The notes under the pieces: generated by a model
Databases searched by the model: none
What the model was told of the DNA's origin: nothing
The model's input: the letters and a program-made list of their open reading frames with translations, nothing else
Part shown: piece after piece, positions 62,227 through 64,000 of the stretch
Layout of the letters: the number at the start of each line of letters is the position of its first letter
Position numbering within the stretch: position 1 is the stretch's first letter
NCBI GenBank assembly: GCA_014529385.2
Contig: CM043960.1
Coordinates: 72,613,910 to 72,677,909, forward strand
DNA: 64,000 bases
Reading direction: 5' to 3'
Origin: Adiantum capillus-veneris
Lineage: Eukaryota; Streptophyta; Polypodiopsida; Polypodiales; Pteridaceae
Position numbers and translations under genes: made by a program

Positions 62227-62878
62227 TACCCCCCTCTTGAAAGCATTGTAATCGACCGCGATTACGCCTGCAAAACCGACAAAAGCCATAAACCGTCTTA
62301 GCAGACACTGACTGTTAGTACCTACGTACTAGGAACGCACATCTAGCACATGTACAAAATCGACAGTCACATCACACGACATCACAGGACATCACCAGAC
62401 ATCATAGGACATCACATGACATTCAACATTCATTCGGATCTTAGACCATGATTTATCGGCAATGTAGCTAGCAATCACATCTAGGTCCAATCGGGACCTC
62501 ATCGATGTCCGATTGACTAACCCCTATTGCAACCATGTCTATTCAAGATCAATCAGACCAAAATGCTGCAGTCATTTCGGCTATCAGTTCCTGCACTCAC
62601 AAGAAGTCAAGAACAAATCAGTATCATAATCATGAATTCCATTTCATAAAGTCATCCAGCAGAATACTGTCAGCTCTCAGTATCCCTGAAGTTCAAAGAG
62701 ACATCAGTGACTTTAGTATCAAAATCAAGGCATCTGTTGACAAAGGAGTGGAGTGACTCCCCTCTTGTGCATCCCACTGCACCAGATCTTCGGCCAAGCT
62801 GAGTTCTGGGTTCCGTTTGGAGTAGACTATGCTAAACCAAAACATCGAGGTAAAGTTTCACAATCCGAGGAGTATCTG

Positions 62879-64000
62879 CTAGGTCCTCCTCCTCCATCCA
62901 CTTCGCATCAAATGCAGGAAAGTTCTTGAACTAAACCAAGAACCGCCTTCGGACATTACCTTTCTTCGTATCATTATGTGCCAAAATCTGTTCAGGAACA
63001 AGGATCTCCTTGTTTTCTTCCAATTCGGGTTGCTCATCAGGCTCCCCATCATCAGGCACATCACCCTTAACAGGTTTCAAGAGACTCATTGTGAATCCTT
63101 CAAGTATCTGGTAGTTTCAATCGGAAGGAGACATCATTTATCTTGTCAGTAATCTGGAAAGGTCCGTAGTATCACATACTAAGCTTTGGAAAAAGCCTCT
63201 CCTTTCTCTTTTTCTTTCTTAGGCGTGCCTTCTCAAAAGTAAAAGCACCCAATCATCCTCTTTCAGTTTCCAGTCGCGACGATGGCGATCCGCTGCCTTT
63301 TTCTATCGTTCTTGAGACTCCTGCAAAGTCTCGCGAACCTTGGCAAAAGCCGTATCCAAGTCTCGCGAATATTCATCCGCTTCAAATTTCTAATCTTTCG
63401 TGCTCAGAAAGGATGGAACCTTCGCAGCAGTTTCAACAATCTCACATGGCGTCTTCTCCGTCGAAGAGTGTATCGTGTTACTATAGGCAAATTCCACCAA
63501 AGGTAAGTTCTTTTCCCATTGAGTCTTCTCATGCGAGATAGAAGACTTCAATAAATCTAAAATCACTGAATTGGCAATCTCAAATTGCCCGTCAGTCTGC
63601 AAGTGGAACGATGACGAGAACTGTAACCGCGTGCCAATGTTCTTCCAAATTGCCTTCCAAAACAAACTCATAAATCTGGGGTCTCTGTCGGAGACAATCG
63701 TCTCAGACGTGCCATGTAATCGGAAAATCATCGTGATCATTCTGTATTCGCGGGAGATCAAAAAAAATGAAATCCATTTCAATATTTTCCCAGGGGCGGG
63801 TGGGTATGGGTAAAGGCTGTAACAATCCCTGTGCCTTATACCTGTCAAACTTGACCTTCTGGCATACCAAGCAACTGCGCACAAACTCTTCCACATCCTT
63901 CTTCAGTCTCCGCCAAAAGAAATCTCTCTCTACCCCTTTCATGGTGGTACCAATGCCGCGGTGACCCGTAAAAGGTGGACAGTGGCAATCAGTCATAACC
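62879..64000 (-). pseudogene. A4 integrase and chromodomain region
   Basis: The integrase zinc finger (HRGIG ... CLVCQKVKFDRYKAQ), MDFIFFDLPRIQN, a frame change, SETIVSDRDPRFMSLFWK and QTDGQFEIANS repeat the A1 order, including the missing stretch between the first and second catalytic Asp. The chromodomain end is frame-shifted (62879-63064). Confidence 0.85.

Larger units (their letters stand above)
61681..64000 (-). mobile_element. Chromovirus A4, running off the window
   Basis: 3' LTR, PPT, GACATCAC array (62362-62424), chromodomain region and integrase align with A1 without rearrangement. The 5' half lies beyond 64000. Confidence 0.9.

Overview
The window is nuclear DNA from a land plant with a large, transposon-rich genome. 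The evidence is spliceosomal introns, Ty1/copia and Ty3/gypsy elements primed by initiator tRNA-Met, LINEs, a hAT transposase and long (TC)n, (TA)n and poly-G tracts. There are no prokaryotic operons, and I saw no rRNA, tRNA or CRISPR. A lipin gene with a 9.8 kb transposon-filled intron, a gypsy integrase of a type I associate with non-angiosperms, and a Penelope-like reverse transcriptase together suggest a fern, lycophyte or gymnosperm. That placement is inference.

Layout. 1-4.9 kb: Ty1/copia element with complete gag-pol domain order, broken by three stops and one frameshift. 4.9-9.1 kb: LINE-1 (ORF1, endonuclease, RT) ending in a small hairpin and (TC)n. 9.4-24.2 kb: four decayed Ty3/gypsy fragments in degraded intergenic sequence, one with a 545 bp insert flanked by 5 bp repeats. 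25.8-38.0 kb, minus strand: eight 3'-terminal exons of a phosphatidate phosphatase (PAH/lipin) gene. Its exons join in phase, one intron is GC-AG, and another holds a 4.9 kb LINE-2 with an 11 bp target duplication plus several LINE-3 fragments. 38.7-45.4 kb: a DUF4283-like fragment cut by an LTR, a deleted chromovirus (A1) with both LTRs, and a copia RT remnant. 46.2-51.0 kb: a five-exon hAT transposase gene with a solo LTR (family B) in intron 3 and a damaged acceptor in intron 1. 51.3-60.0 kb: nested insertions. A family-A element (A3) was entered by a family-B element that has gag but no visible pol; its gag leader then received a solo LTR and its 3' LTR received a Penelope-like fragment. 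61.7-64.0 kb: another family-A chromovirus (A4) running off the window.

Host genes and parasites. The only clear host gene is PAH, whose product makes diacylglycerol from phosphatidate. Its catalytic DxDxT exon is not found up to position 64,000, so the 38-64 kb transposon cluster may all lie in a further PAH intron or upstream of it. Most of the rest is mobile DNA. LTR family A carries repeated TGACGTGG boxes and AAACCCTA telo-boxes. Family B carries repeated GATGCGTCAC/GATGGGTGAC boxes and a conserved poly-G tract. LINE-1 and LINE-3 share a 3'-tail hairpin whose stem changes by compensating substitutions.
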